This document shows positions 1-10,929 of a stretch of DNA of 64,000 bases, piece after piece. The stretch lies in assembly GCA_002189035.1 (NCBI GenBank), contig NEEC01000016.1, forward strand, positions 434,001-498,000. Reading direction: 5' to 3'. The notes beneath the pieces are model-generated. The model was not told the origin of the DNA, did not search any database, and saw nothing but the letters and a program-made list of their open reading frames with translations. Position numbers and translations under genes: made by a program. Origin of the DNA: Utricularia gibba (lineage: Eukaryota; Streptophyta; Magnoliopsida; Lamiales; Lentibulariaceae). How positions within the stretch are numbered: the first letter of the stretch is position 1; every line of letters starts with the position of its first letter.

Positions 1-496
1 TTTGATGATCTATAGTGGCACCGGGGTGTAAACTCACAGAATGTATCCCAGATGCTTTTAAAGGTTTGCAGACATGGCGTACCTATCAGTGATGTGGCAG
101 TTTGGGAGTAAGAAACATGGACAACTTTGAGAATACTCTCAAAAGGAGGGGATCACAACAACACACTGAGTTAGACTTCTCATTCTCATGAAAGGTAAGA
201 TGTGTCGCTCACGACAAAACAAAGTTATGAATAGGAACAAGATACGTGTTTCACACATATAAAGTATCAAAAATAATTTTGAAATAAATAGGATATGTGT
301 TTTACAACGCATTCAAGAAATTACCTACAACACCAGAATATTGAACCCCGGATGAACTAGGGCAAGAGAGGAAACTCTACAAGCTAGGGAATGTAACAGA
401 AAATACACAGAAACTTAGTTGTTAAGAATAAAAACCATAACGTATTTTTTAAAATCCGAAGGTCCAGGCGGTCAATGAAAAATTTGAAAAGAAGTG
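1..496. other. Left-edge stretch without a recognised gene
   Basis: No coding exon could be supported. The part nearest 496 is probably the 3' UTR of the minus-strand gene that ends at 497. The rest is AT-rich and non-coding, with short ORFs only. Confidence 0.5.
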
Positions 497-1861
497 TCAA
501 ACCTTTGAAGCTCTATCCTGAGAGGGGACTAGGAATAAAAGAAAGGGGATGATAAAAGATATCCCCTCTTTCTTTTGCATTGAAATTGTGTCTGCAGCAG
601 CTGATGCTAACCAGGCAATTTGCTCATATTTGAAAATTCTCACATCAATCTCAAATATATCCTTTCCACTGGAATAACAGCTCCAAAAGTCAAGCCCCCA
701 TCCATAAGTGATGAGAGATTTTTCCCATCCATGCATTAACCTTTCATCATTGTCTATCGTGTTCTGGACTGCTTCCAGGAACATGATTAGAGATTTTGGT
801 GGGCACACCGTGTCACTGCCAAGATCGTTCTTGGAAAGATTCCATGACTGACTGGACTCCTCTAACTTAAAAATCTGTCTCGTTTGTTTCCCTATATTGA
901 ATACCACTTCAGGTCCCATAAAATGTTTACATGGCATAGGTACTGACATTCTATGACGTTTGGACCTCATAACATCACGATCTTCAGTATCTTGGCACAC
1001 AACCCCGTCATTGTGGAGGAGGCCATCAAGTTCAGAGGTCTTCCGGACGTTGGGCTTCATAAGTCCATTGCTCTTTTGTCTTTTCTTTTTTCTTTTGAGT
1101 TCTGGCTTCCCCTTCCTATCATTAAAAGGGTCTTCGGGAGTTGGAAGACTGTAACACATACCCTGCACAGGTAATCATTAACAGAAAAGAAATCAGGCTA
1201 CAAAAATCAACAGTATTTCCTTTATAATCTGACACCTTAGCGCACCCTTCTCAATTTCATCTTCAACACCCATACTTTGTATTCCTCGTGAACATCATGA
1301 GCCACCCCACGAGATCAACGTGTACATGCAAAAGTAACAGGATATCTTCATTTAATCCACTAAATCTCCCATCATATGCCTGTGGACGCTTATGCTTGTC
1401 CTTAATCATTAACTCTTCGTTCCCTATGAATACTCGTTGTCCCTAGCTCCCAGAATATATCAAGGTTCCTAACGACCCTACTTTTCTTTTAGTATACCTG
1501 CACATGCTACCTGCTCATTCTTCGGTTTTCTCTATCTCCAGCACTAAATTTTATAAAAACCCAAAAATGAGGGGCAGACAAATCATGATAAAGCACACGA
1601 AGATGTATCAAAGCACTTCACAACAAACCCAGTCACCATGGAATACAAAAGCCCCGGAAAACGTTAATGCTCAGAATCAATGACAAAGTCAACCTAAGTA
1701 ACCTGACAGAGTCGGCGCTTGCCAGCAAGGCGTCTCTTCTTAGAGGCGATGATGGAGGCGACACGAGTAGAGACCTTCGAAGTCGAGTCATTTTTACCAT
1801 CTTGCTTCTTCCTTACCCTTTTGATCTTCCGCCGGGCTATAGAGTCGTCGCTTCTCCCCAT
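497..1861 (-). CDS. Conserved plant protein of unknown function, basic and probably nuclear
   Basis: Two exons on the minus strand, 1861-1703 and 1162-497, give 274 residues. The ATG at 1861 opens a very basic first exon with a MGRSDDSIARRK start, rich in Lys/Arg clusters such as KKRRLAGKRR, which look like nuclear localisation signals. The donor CAG|GTTACT at 1703/1702 and the acceptor CTGTGCAG at 1163 join in phase 0. Exon 2 starts GMCYSLPTPEDPFNDR, carries another KRKKKRQK cluster and continues into a more hydrophobic, Trp-containing C-terminal half. I recognise it only as a protein conserved among plants without a named domain, and I assign no function. It is divergently arranged with the myotubularin gene, with 426 bases between the two start codons. 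Confidence 0.75.
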
Positions 1862-2287
1862 TTCCGGCGACAGGTCGGCGAAGAGTTCAAATTAGCATAC
1901 GGCCTCCTTTCAGTCTGAAACCCTAAATTCCGTTTTTTTGGGGGGCGGGGAAGAAAATTACAAAACTAACAAAACATTAAGCTGAGAATACAATTTTTTA
2001 ATTTTTTACACATAATTAACAGTTTAAAAATTTAAATAAATAAATTATAGCTAACGTCCTGGCACACAGTAAACAAGAAGTAATTCTATTTTATTTTTAT
2101 TTATTTAACATGGGTGATCACGGTACGGTGGTGACGTGGATGTTGCAGTTCTCATCATCCTACCTTGCGACAGCGACATCTCGCCTCTCTTCCTTTCCCA
2201 GCCGATTCTTTAACCCTCCCAAGAAACCGCTCTCTTCTCCTGCGAAAATTCGAAGACCAATCCGAATCGGTTGCTGTATGTGACGAA
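1862..2287. promoter_or_regulatory. Shared divergent promoter region with a telo-box
   Basis: This 426-base spacer separates the start codons of two divergent genes. It contains the telo-box AAACCCTAA at 1918-1926, close to the minus-strand gene, and an AT-rich core at about 1960-2110. The myotubularin 5' UTR should lie at the right end. No clear TATA box stands out for either gene. Confidence 0.55.
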
Positions 2288-5200
2288 ATGGATATGCCGA
2301 GACCGCGGCCGCGGCGAATGGCGTCGCTTCGTGATTCACGGCTCTCCGAGCACGACAAAATCGACGGACTCGGCAGTTGGGACGCCCTTGATTGGACAAA
2401 AGTTGATGTAAATGCCCAATGTCACGCAAGAGTTCTACCTTGATTTCTTCCCAATCTTTTTAAGAATTGTAAATATATATGGAAAAGAAAAATTTGTTAG
2501 TTATGTTGCTTCTCTTTTCTGACAGCCTGTGTCCAAGTCTTCTTCTGCTCACGGACTTCAGGAGTTCTTGATCAAATCTGAGCGAGTTATAGTAGAGGTA
2601 GTTCTGGTTTTGATTGTGGCTGCGTTTGTTTTTTTCCCGTGGAACGAGGGTAATCTGGGAAACAAGTAATCCTTCTTTATCTGGAAATTATGAGGTAGAT
2701 TCAGAGATTATGTTCTGGTATCGGGTGTAAAATGCCAACCTTGAGGAGATTCTAAAATGCATCTCACCATGTGTGGATGTGAATACGAAAATTTATGCTT
2801 GTCAGTGAAAGGAGTTAAATGTGCTCAAATTTTTGCTCCCTCCCTCGCTGTTTAATGTGTGCAGCTTAGCAATTACTAAGTCATTATAGAATTCTATACA
2901 AAATTCTATTCATTTATGCCTACTTTTATATTATTGATATTTGAAGTCACCTCCAGGGATGTAGTGTGGTTCTTGTGAATACTGATGAAGCTGGAACACT
3001 GTTTGTCACTAACTTCCGCCTTCTCTTCTTGGTAAGAATTGCAGTTATAATTTAGAAAAAATTTTTGTTACCGAATGAAGATGTAAGGGTTACATGTTTA
3101 TTCCTGGTAAGTGGTGTGCCTTGGAAATAATGTTAAATATGAGACATGTCTCATTACCCATTTCCTAATTTACAGTATCACTCTCATTGAACTGTAATTC
3201 CCCAGCTTTTTTTTTCTTGAAAAATAAGCATCCGCTAACTAAACCCCTTATTGGAATTATTATCATCTTTGCATTTGGGGTATTATACTAACGTTCATTT
3301 GATCTTATTATTGGAGAAATAAAATGTGTTAAAGAAACCTTGAGTCTAGTCATAGATTACTATCAAATGTTGATTAATGATTATAAAAAATTATTGTGTT
3401 AAATTTTCGTAGTGTGTATTTTATTATGTTAGTGTTTTTATATGCTATTTACCATGCCATTGATACTTATGTAAACTCCTTCTGTAGAGTGATGTATCTA
3501 GAGGCATTATTTCTCTTGGCACTATACCCTTAGCAACTATCGAGAAATTCGGCAAAACTGTAAGTTTTTATACTCAAAGAAAAATTGAAGCTACTCAATG
3601 GAATCTGTATTTTTTATGTGAGTAGTGATACAATGCGCTTTATTTTAGATTTGTTCATTGTTGGAAAAATGCTTAGATGTTGTTGGTTATGCATGCAGCA
3701 GAAGTGTGTTATTTTTTTGTTCTTGTTGCTCTTGCTGTGCCCAGCTGTTAGAATCATTGTAATTTTGCTTATTGGCATTATTAAATTTTATTTTCTGAAA
3801 TCTCTTGTGTAGGTTTTTAAGCTCGCAGTTCCTAGGCCAGCTGATAAGACTCCTTCTTTACGGTTGCTCCAAATTGTTGGTATGCACTCTCATAATTAAA
3901 TAAAAATACAAGGGAATAGTTTGATATACTGCCTTCATGCCTACTGTGAATTCAGATGTATCAGTTTACATTGATCAAACTATCTATATTTGTTAACTTC
4001 AGGAAAAGATCTGCGAATCATTGTCTTTGGGTTTCGCCCACGAACAAAACAGGTATTCATGATGAGAATGGAAAGTTGCCGTCTGGACTTTACAGCACTG
4101 CAGAATCTGATGCAAAGTTTGTGATATTGCAGAGGCGTGCTGTATATGATGCCTTAACTAGCTGTGCTAAGCCAGCTTCACTTTGGGATTTCTATGCTTT
4201 TTCCAGTGGGCTATATATATTTAGTAACACAACCCCTAAGGTGCGGCTATTAAATGAGTACTTCCGACTCCTTGGTCTAGAATCATGTGATGCTTCCCAA
4301 AGAACTGTTGAAGATGGTTCATTCACATTTTCTAACAAGTGGTGGAGGATAACTAATGTGAATTCTAATTATACAATGTGCTCAACCTATCCGTTTGCAT
4401 TGCTTGTCCCAAATTCAATCAGGTGAAGCTCTCCTCTGTTGCATATTTATTGGAAATTGTGGCAGCATATCATTAATGCTAATGTTTCTATGTCATGCAT
4501 TTTCATGATCAATGTTTTCAGTGATTCAGAAATACTGCAGGCTTGCACATTCCGTGCACGGTCTAGATTGCCAGTGATATCGTGGTGTCATCCAGGTGGT
4601 TGTTGTTTTGTTTTTAAGGCCATATTCTTCAACTTTATTCAGCTGTCTTTTGATATTGATGTAGGTACGGGGGCTGTTCTTGCACGTTCTTCACAACCAA
4701 TGGTTGGTCTAGTAATGAATATGAGGAGGTGCGCTCGTATCATTTTTAAGGTTTAGATTTAAGGTTTTAAAATGATGTTTCATGGCTAGAAGTAAGGTGC
4801 TGATTGCTTTTGCAATCCAATAGTTCTATCCCATGTCTTCTTTTTACTTACCAATTTTAATCTAAAGCAAAATCATGCAGCAATGTAGACGAGAGGCTAG
4901 TTGCTGCCCTATTGACTCAGCTTTCTGGAAATAAGGAACAAAGGAGGTGAAATCTCTTGAATGAGTTTAGTGCTTAGTTTTTTTCTGTCCATCTTGTTCT
5001 CGCACAAATTCATGTTTCCAAGACACTAATTCTTGGAACATGGTACAAGCAGAAAATTATATATTGCTGATGCAAGGCCTAGGAAGAATGCCTTAGCTAA
5101 TGGAGCAATGGGCGGTGGATCAGAGTCATCTTCCAATTATTCTCAATCAGAGGTCTTTTACCGAGTAGTCCTGCAATGCTTACTTATCCATCATGCTCAT

Positions 5201-8200
5201 AGTCAATATTTGAACTTTCTCAGATTGTTTTCTTTGGTATTGATAACATACACGCTATGAGAGAGAGTCTGGTTCGGCTCAGGGGCTATGTGGATACTCA
5301 CGGCTCCACTTCATCTGATGGGAAATCTTCATTTTTAGTATGTCGTTCCCTTCTTTTGACTTTGTTGGGGTCTACATTGCGTGTGCTGGAAAGAATATTT
5401 TTTCTCTTAGGTTTGATCTGCTGAATGGCCATATGCTTTGTAGCACTTTTATGCCCTTTTGTTTAAAAATATCTAACCTTGAGCCCTCTGCAGTTTTCAA
5501 TGTGATTGTTCTTACATTCTATGCTTCAGATGATGTTTTCAGGATTCTCTTTATGTAATATTTTTTCAAATGAATGAATTTGATTGACGTTGGGCGATCA
5601 AGACTGGAATTTCTGCTTCTCATGTTTTCAATTGTTTTTATAGCGGCATGGTGGGTGGACATGGGGTGGAGGTAATTTGAGCAGTATGTCTGCCTCAGTC
5701 GCAACACTTGGGGATAGTGGTTGGCTAACGCATGTCCAGAGCATTTTGGCTGGTTCAGCTTGGATTGCTGCCCGCGTAGCTCTGGAATCAGCATCAGTGC
5801 TTGTTCATTGTAGGTAAGAAAGCCACCGATTGATCCTTTACTTTGACTATAGAAACTAGATGTGAGTGAAATATTTTTTATATTTTATTAAATGCATTCG
5901 TGAAGGGTTAGGAATTCGAATGCAACATTCAGTTTTTTTAAAAAATTGGAATTTTTTCAGACAGTATATGCCTTCAATTTCTTGAGTGTTGTGCTTTATT
6001 TTTCCAAAACATGTGATGATGTTTCCTGATTTACGATGAACTCTTGGAAAAAATTTAGGGGAACCTAGAATATACATTTATTTCAGTGCTTATCTCGTGG
6101 ACCTAGTAATTTCTTTTCTTTTCATGTTTTTTATGTCTTCAGATAATGTGGGTTCATTTTTTATGATGTTTTTCCCCACATCTTATATATTTTTCCAGCT
6201 TTGTCCAGTAATAGCTTCTATAATCATAATGTTCTTCATCTTGAGATCCTTCTATATGTTAAAATAATTCACTTTTGATTTTATATTTACATGACTCTTA
6301 CTTTTGTTTTCATGAAGTGATGGATGGGATAGAACAACCCAATTAGTGTCACTTGCGAGTTTATTGCTTGATCCATATTACCGGACTATCAAGGGTTTTC
6401 AGGTAATAGCGAAATATCATTAGCATTTATGTTTGATCTATAGGTTTATGTTAGAATTCTTGTTACTCAACGCATCCAAAACTTTCAATAGTCTTGCATT
6501 CTGGTTTAAGTCCCATCCATATCCTGTTGCTTCATTTGCATTTCATGAGATGATTAGGCCATACCTTTTCACGTACTGATAGAGATAAAAGCAATAGCAA
6601 CAACCTTCAAAAAAGGCATTTGTTGGTGTGAGTCCCACATTCTTTCTTTCAGTGAAGATTTAGCTTTTCCGTTTAACCAGTTGTGTTGTCTGCCTTGGTC
6701 TAGGCGCTGATAGAAAAGGACTGGCTTGCCTTTGGTCATCCATTTTCTGATCGCCTGGGAATACCAACCATATTCGGGATTGAAAGTGGTACTGGTGAGC
6801 TGTCTCGACATTCATTTCAAGGCAATATTCCTTCATCACCAGCACGTCAGTCATCCAGCCCAGGAACATCTCAGTCAACATCTTCCCATGCACAAAATAA
6901 TTACTCACCCATCTTTTTGCAGGTGAGTACCTCTGTGATCAATGTCCAAGAACAACATTTCTTATGACACATTTCCACCCTAACATTTTTATTTTTTTTT
7001 CCGCTGTTTCTTCTTTATTTCATTTTAGAGTCTGATACATTCTTAATCATATCAAATTTTTCTGCAGTGGGTAGATTGTATAGCACAGCTTTTACGAATA
7101 TATCCATATGCCTTTGAATTCTCATCGGTATGAAACTCCTTGCTGAATACATGCTAATTCATTAAGAATCTGTTATGGTGCTTAATTACTTATTTGTGTT
7201 TCAACCTTCAGGTTTTTCTAGTAGATTTATTGGATTTTGTGCTTTCCTGCCGTTTTGGGAATTTTTTTTGCAACAGGTATGAATACTACCTCCCTAGTTG
7301 TATAATTCTACATATTCTTCATCTGGAATGTAGGCAGCCAGCTTTTTTTTAATGAAGTTGGATGTGATCTCAAACCACTCTTAAGTTTCAATCTATAATG
7401 GAACTTTGAAGCTGATGTCCGAACATATGCATGTTTGAGAGCATTCAGTTGTGATGATGTTTCCTAAAACAAAACATGTATTTGCTTCAGGAAGTAGTTA
7501 TTAATGTTTATTTTTTAAATAATCGTATGTTATCAGTGAAAAAGAGAGACAGCAAGCCGGTGTTTTTGACGATTGTGGGTGCATGTGGACGTATCTAAGT
7601 GACTTGCGATCCTCAGATGGGAAGTCTCACGTGCACTATAACTACTTCTATGACCCATCAAAATTTCAAGGCCCATTGCTTCCTCCCGCTGCTGTTCTGG
7701 CTCCCACTCTTTGGCCTCAGTTCCACCTTCGGTGGTCTTGTCCTTCAGAGGCCCAAGCTGGAGAGACTGAGATGCACTTCAGGAACATGGCCAGAAAGCT
7801 CTTGGAACTGCAGAAGGTGCATCACATGGTGTCATTTTTTTTCTTTTCTCTCCTACGTTTGGTGCCACTAGGACTCTTAATCTCTTGGAGATGTGTGTTC
7901 GTTGATAGTCTTGAAAAGAAGCTGTGGGCATTTTTTTGTGTGCGAAGCTTTACCGTAAACGTGCATTGACAGGGATCTAGGATTAGGCAGCTCATGTCAT
8001 ATATGTTCTTTTAAACAGTGACCTAAGATAGAGCTGTGTTTGTGCTGAAATGACATGAGTTTATGGTGTCAATTGTCATGTCATACGTGTGTCTCAGGCT
8101 ACATATTATGCAGGAAAAAGAAGCCGCCGAGGAAAAATTCAGAGAAGCTACATCTGCCATGCGCACAATGGCTTCTGAATTGAGGAAGGAGAAGATGATT

Positions 8201-8587
8201 ACTCGTGCAGCCAGTGATGAGGCCAGGAAAGTCGTCAAAGAATCTGCAATAATAAAGAGGGCGATTCAGTCACTCGGATGCAAAGTCCACTTCTCACAAG
8301 AAGGTGACTCCATTGTCGGCATCGAAAGGGTAGCCACAGACACCCCCCAGAAATCACTGCCTACATTTTCGGACTCAGACATTGAAAGTGTGGCAGAGAG
8401 TACATCCGGTGAGGATTCATTTGCTCGTGTCTGTGAATCCCTGTGCTCTTTGCGCACCGGAGGAAGGGCCTGTCGATGGCCCGACACGGTTTGCGCTCAA
8501 TCCGGTAGCCAGTTTGTGGGCATGAAGGCAAATTTTGATGCATTCGACCGGGTCTCCATCGACGACACCTACTTCAAACCGCAGTAG
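2288..8587 (+). CDS. MTM: Myotubularin-type phosphoinositide 3-phosphatase
   Basis: Nineteen exons: 2288-2407, 2526-2597, 2957-3031, 3488-3559, 3813-3879, 4003-4052, 4133-4422, 4522-4595, 4665-4728, 4881-4946, 5053-5152, 5224-5337, 5644-5813, 6318-6402, 6704-6922, 7068-7127, 7212-7276, 7537-7816, 8114-8587. They give 838 residues with all phases closing and all introns GT-AG. An N-terminal GRAM/PH-like region spans about residues 60-160. The myotubularin phosphatase domain holds the active-site P-loop [11 protein letters not shown], with the CX5R cysteine at 444 and arginine at 450, so it is catalytically intact. The C-terminal region from residue 682 is rich in Glu/Lys/Arg and probably a coiled coil. 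The family removes the D3 phosphate from PI3P and PI(3,5)P2 on membranes; Arabidopsis MTM1 and MTM2 are about this length. The ATG at 2288 is the first in frame. The 3' UTR begins with a short GAG repeat. Confidence 0.95.
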
Positions 8588-9377
8588 AGGAGGAGGAGGA
8601 GGAGCTGGGGGGCTGTACATTTTAGCTAAGCCTCTCTGGTTGAAGTGAAGTGAAAGTGAAGTGAAGAGCCTTCACTGATGCACTTTGATCAAACAACCAC
8701 CGCGGTGCTCCACCGGTTTTTGTAGGCTTGTGATTCTTTGGCAGAGGTAAGGATTCTGCATCATCCTTCATGAATAACAACACACAACACACACTGCATA
8801 AGTTTGAGCTTGTTCTATAGGTTTTAGAGGAGCAAACAGGATTCGTTCAATTCTCACCCCATTGGTGGTTCATTTCCTGGGAATAATGGGAGCACCCTTG
8901 GACTGTGCGTTTTTCTTTTTTGAAAACAAAATATAATTTTAATTGTAATTTAGTTAAAGAATAGTACTTGAAGGGGAAGTAGAAATAATCCTTCTCTGAT
9001 TCACCAGTGACGGTTTACGTATTTGCATGTACATTATTTGAGTTTTAAGATAGTAGGGATTAAAATACTATTTGTGAAATTTAATTATAATTCTCGCAAT
9101 TTTTACTTTATTTCCTATTAACAAAAATTCGAGGGAGAAAAAAAGAGTGCAAGTGGTGGTCCCCACGTACGCTGATCCGGAACTTTGCGGTTCTAATCGA
9201 ATCGGGACCGTTCAGTTATTATGAGATCGACGGTGGATATCTGCATCCGGGAAGTTCACAACTGACCAATAACAGCGTAGGCCAGACTTCTATATATTGA
9301 CGACCTGTCCTCCACTCGACTATCCGTATCTTCGGAATCTTGCTACTTTGTATTGTGATTCTACGGAAGAGAAGCGT
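8588..9377 (+). promoter_or_regulatory. Myotubularin 3' UTR and H2B promoter (CCAAT and TATA boxes)
   Basis: The left part is the myotubularin 3' UTR. The right part is the H2B promoter. A CCAAT box lies at 9266-9270 and a TATA box, TATATATT, at 9291-9298, about 80 bases before the H2B start codon. A GATCCGGA stretch near 9174 only loosely resembles the plant histone octamer, and I do not claim it as one. Confidence 0.65.
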
Positions 9378-9821
9378 ATGGCTCCCAAGGCAGAGAAGAA
9401 ACCCGCGGAGAAGAAGCCCGCCGCTGAGAAGGCACCGTCGGCCGACAAGGCTCCGGCGGAGAAAAAGCCCAAGGCGGGGAAGAAGCTCCCGAAGGAGGCT
9501 GGCGCCTCAGCGGCCGACAAGAAGAAGAAGAGGATTAAGAAGAGCTCTGAAACCTATAAGATCTATATCTTCAAGGTTCTGAAACAGGTGCATCCTGATA
9601 TCGGGATTTCGAGCAAGGCCATGGGCATTATGAACAGTTTCATCAACGACATCTTCGAGAAATTGGCGCAGGAGGCATCGAGACTCGCTCGCTACAACAA
9701 GAAGCCGACAATTACTTCCCGTGAGATTCAGACTGCGGTGAGGTTGGTGTTACCTGGTGAGCTTGCGAAACACGCTGTTTCAGAAGGGACCAAGGCGGTC
9801 ACCAAATTCACCAGCTCTTGA
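9378..9821 (+). CDS. Histone H2B
   Basis: A single uninterrupted exon encodes 147 residues. The N-terminal tail (about residues 1-55) is built of Lys/Ala/Pro repeats of the plant H2B kind, starting [14 protein letters not shown]. The histone fold follows, with [20 protein letters not shown] and the highly conserved C-terminal KAVTKFTSS; the lysine in AVTKFTSS is the conserved H2B ubiquitination site. It pairs with H2A in the nucleosome. The ATG at 9378 is chosen because an in-frame extension further upstream reads through the region just after the TATA box and lacks another ATG. Lack of introns is normal for plant core histones. No partner H2A gene is visible nearby. Confidence 0.98.
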   Translation: MAPKAEKKPAEKKPAAEKAPSADKAPAEKKPKAGKKLPKEAGASAADKKKKRIKKSSETYKIYIFKVLKQVHPDIGISSKAMGIMNSFINDIFEKLAQEASRLARYNKKPTITSREIQTAVRLVLPGELAKHAVSEGTKAVTKFTSS

Positions 9822-10929
9822 AACACGTTCCTTGTCGTCCTCGTGATCCATTGCAGTTCGATTTTAGGTCTAGCATAGTGCCCTGTATAAATTTTTTCGA
9901 ATCTATATTATGAGCTCTAGTTTTCAATACTTCCGCTCTTCGAGTCGATGTGTGAGATGCAAAATTTGTCCTCCTCGTCATGGCTTCTTGCTTCGTCTTA
10001 TGTTATTTGTTGCAACACCAGGTTATGAATTTCCTGGTAGAACCAAATGGTTCTTCTGATGCAATGATGGGTGCGTCATTTTTGCGAAAAGAAGTGGTCC
10101 TTAATATCCAGCATTTGATTTTTGTAAACTGTTCAAAGAGATGATTCAGTCCATTTCTGCTTTACTGTACATCACATGGTCGCAATGCTTCTGATGCTTC
10201 ATGGGATTTCAGTCTAACTTCCGCTTCTTCCGTGTTCAGCTTGACAGCTTGCCCAAGTTTGTTGCTTTTCCCGTAATATATGCAGTATAAAATAGCCATT
10301 TATCTGACGCCTTGCTGTATGTCCTGGAGTGGTTGTGGCTTTTTTTTTTGGGTGATTCTTGGAATTGCTAGCAGTAAGCTATCCTAACTTGATTGCTGCA
10401 TGGCAGAATGGTTTGTCTAGCCTAACTGTCTTCGCATCACTGCTGAGGTATAACAGAGATGGATTAAAGGTTATGTAGGAGCTCGGTTTTTATTTCCCAT
10501 TATCAAAGTTTCTCTTTTTTTCTGTGTTTTGGAAACCCCACAAATCTCTTGTATTGCTGATGATTCTGTGAAAATGGGTAGGAAAGTTGTCGGTGAGAAT
10601 GAGCATAATCTAGAGCTCTTCGTTTGGTTTAAAGATGGATTCATGAGCGAATGATCCCCGTTCTGCAAATTTTGCTCCTTATGCAATGGCCAAGCCTGTT
10701 CCAAGTATCGAAGGAACAGGGAGTTAGAGCACCCAACTGTGTTTTTCCGTTCATTATTTTATAAGAAGATAATGTAGAGATGTCCAAGATCACAGGGGGG
10801 GCCAACTCAGACAGGAAATAATAGAGAGTTTGTTTATTTGTGTTGTGTTCTTTAAGAATTAAAGCACGTTCCTGAATTCTGGTTAGCTTCTGTTCCTGCT
10901 CGTATCGCGATCGACTTTGGAAGAAGGCA
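9822..10929. other. H2B 3' UTR and intergenic spacer
   Basis: The first few hundred bases are the H2B 3' UTR. The remainder holds only short unsupported ORFs on both strands, including a 77-codon minus-strand ORF at 10471-10704 that lacks recognisable features. The promoter and 5' UTR of the downstream GH3 gene should occupy the right end; no clear TATA box was found. Confidence 0.5.

Noticed and set aside
10471-10704. 77-codon minus-strand ORF between H2B and GH3
   Set aside because: No domain, no promoter or splice context; length expected by chance.
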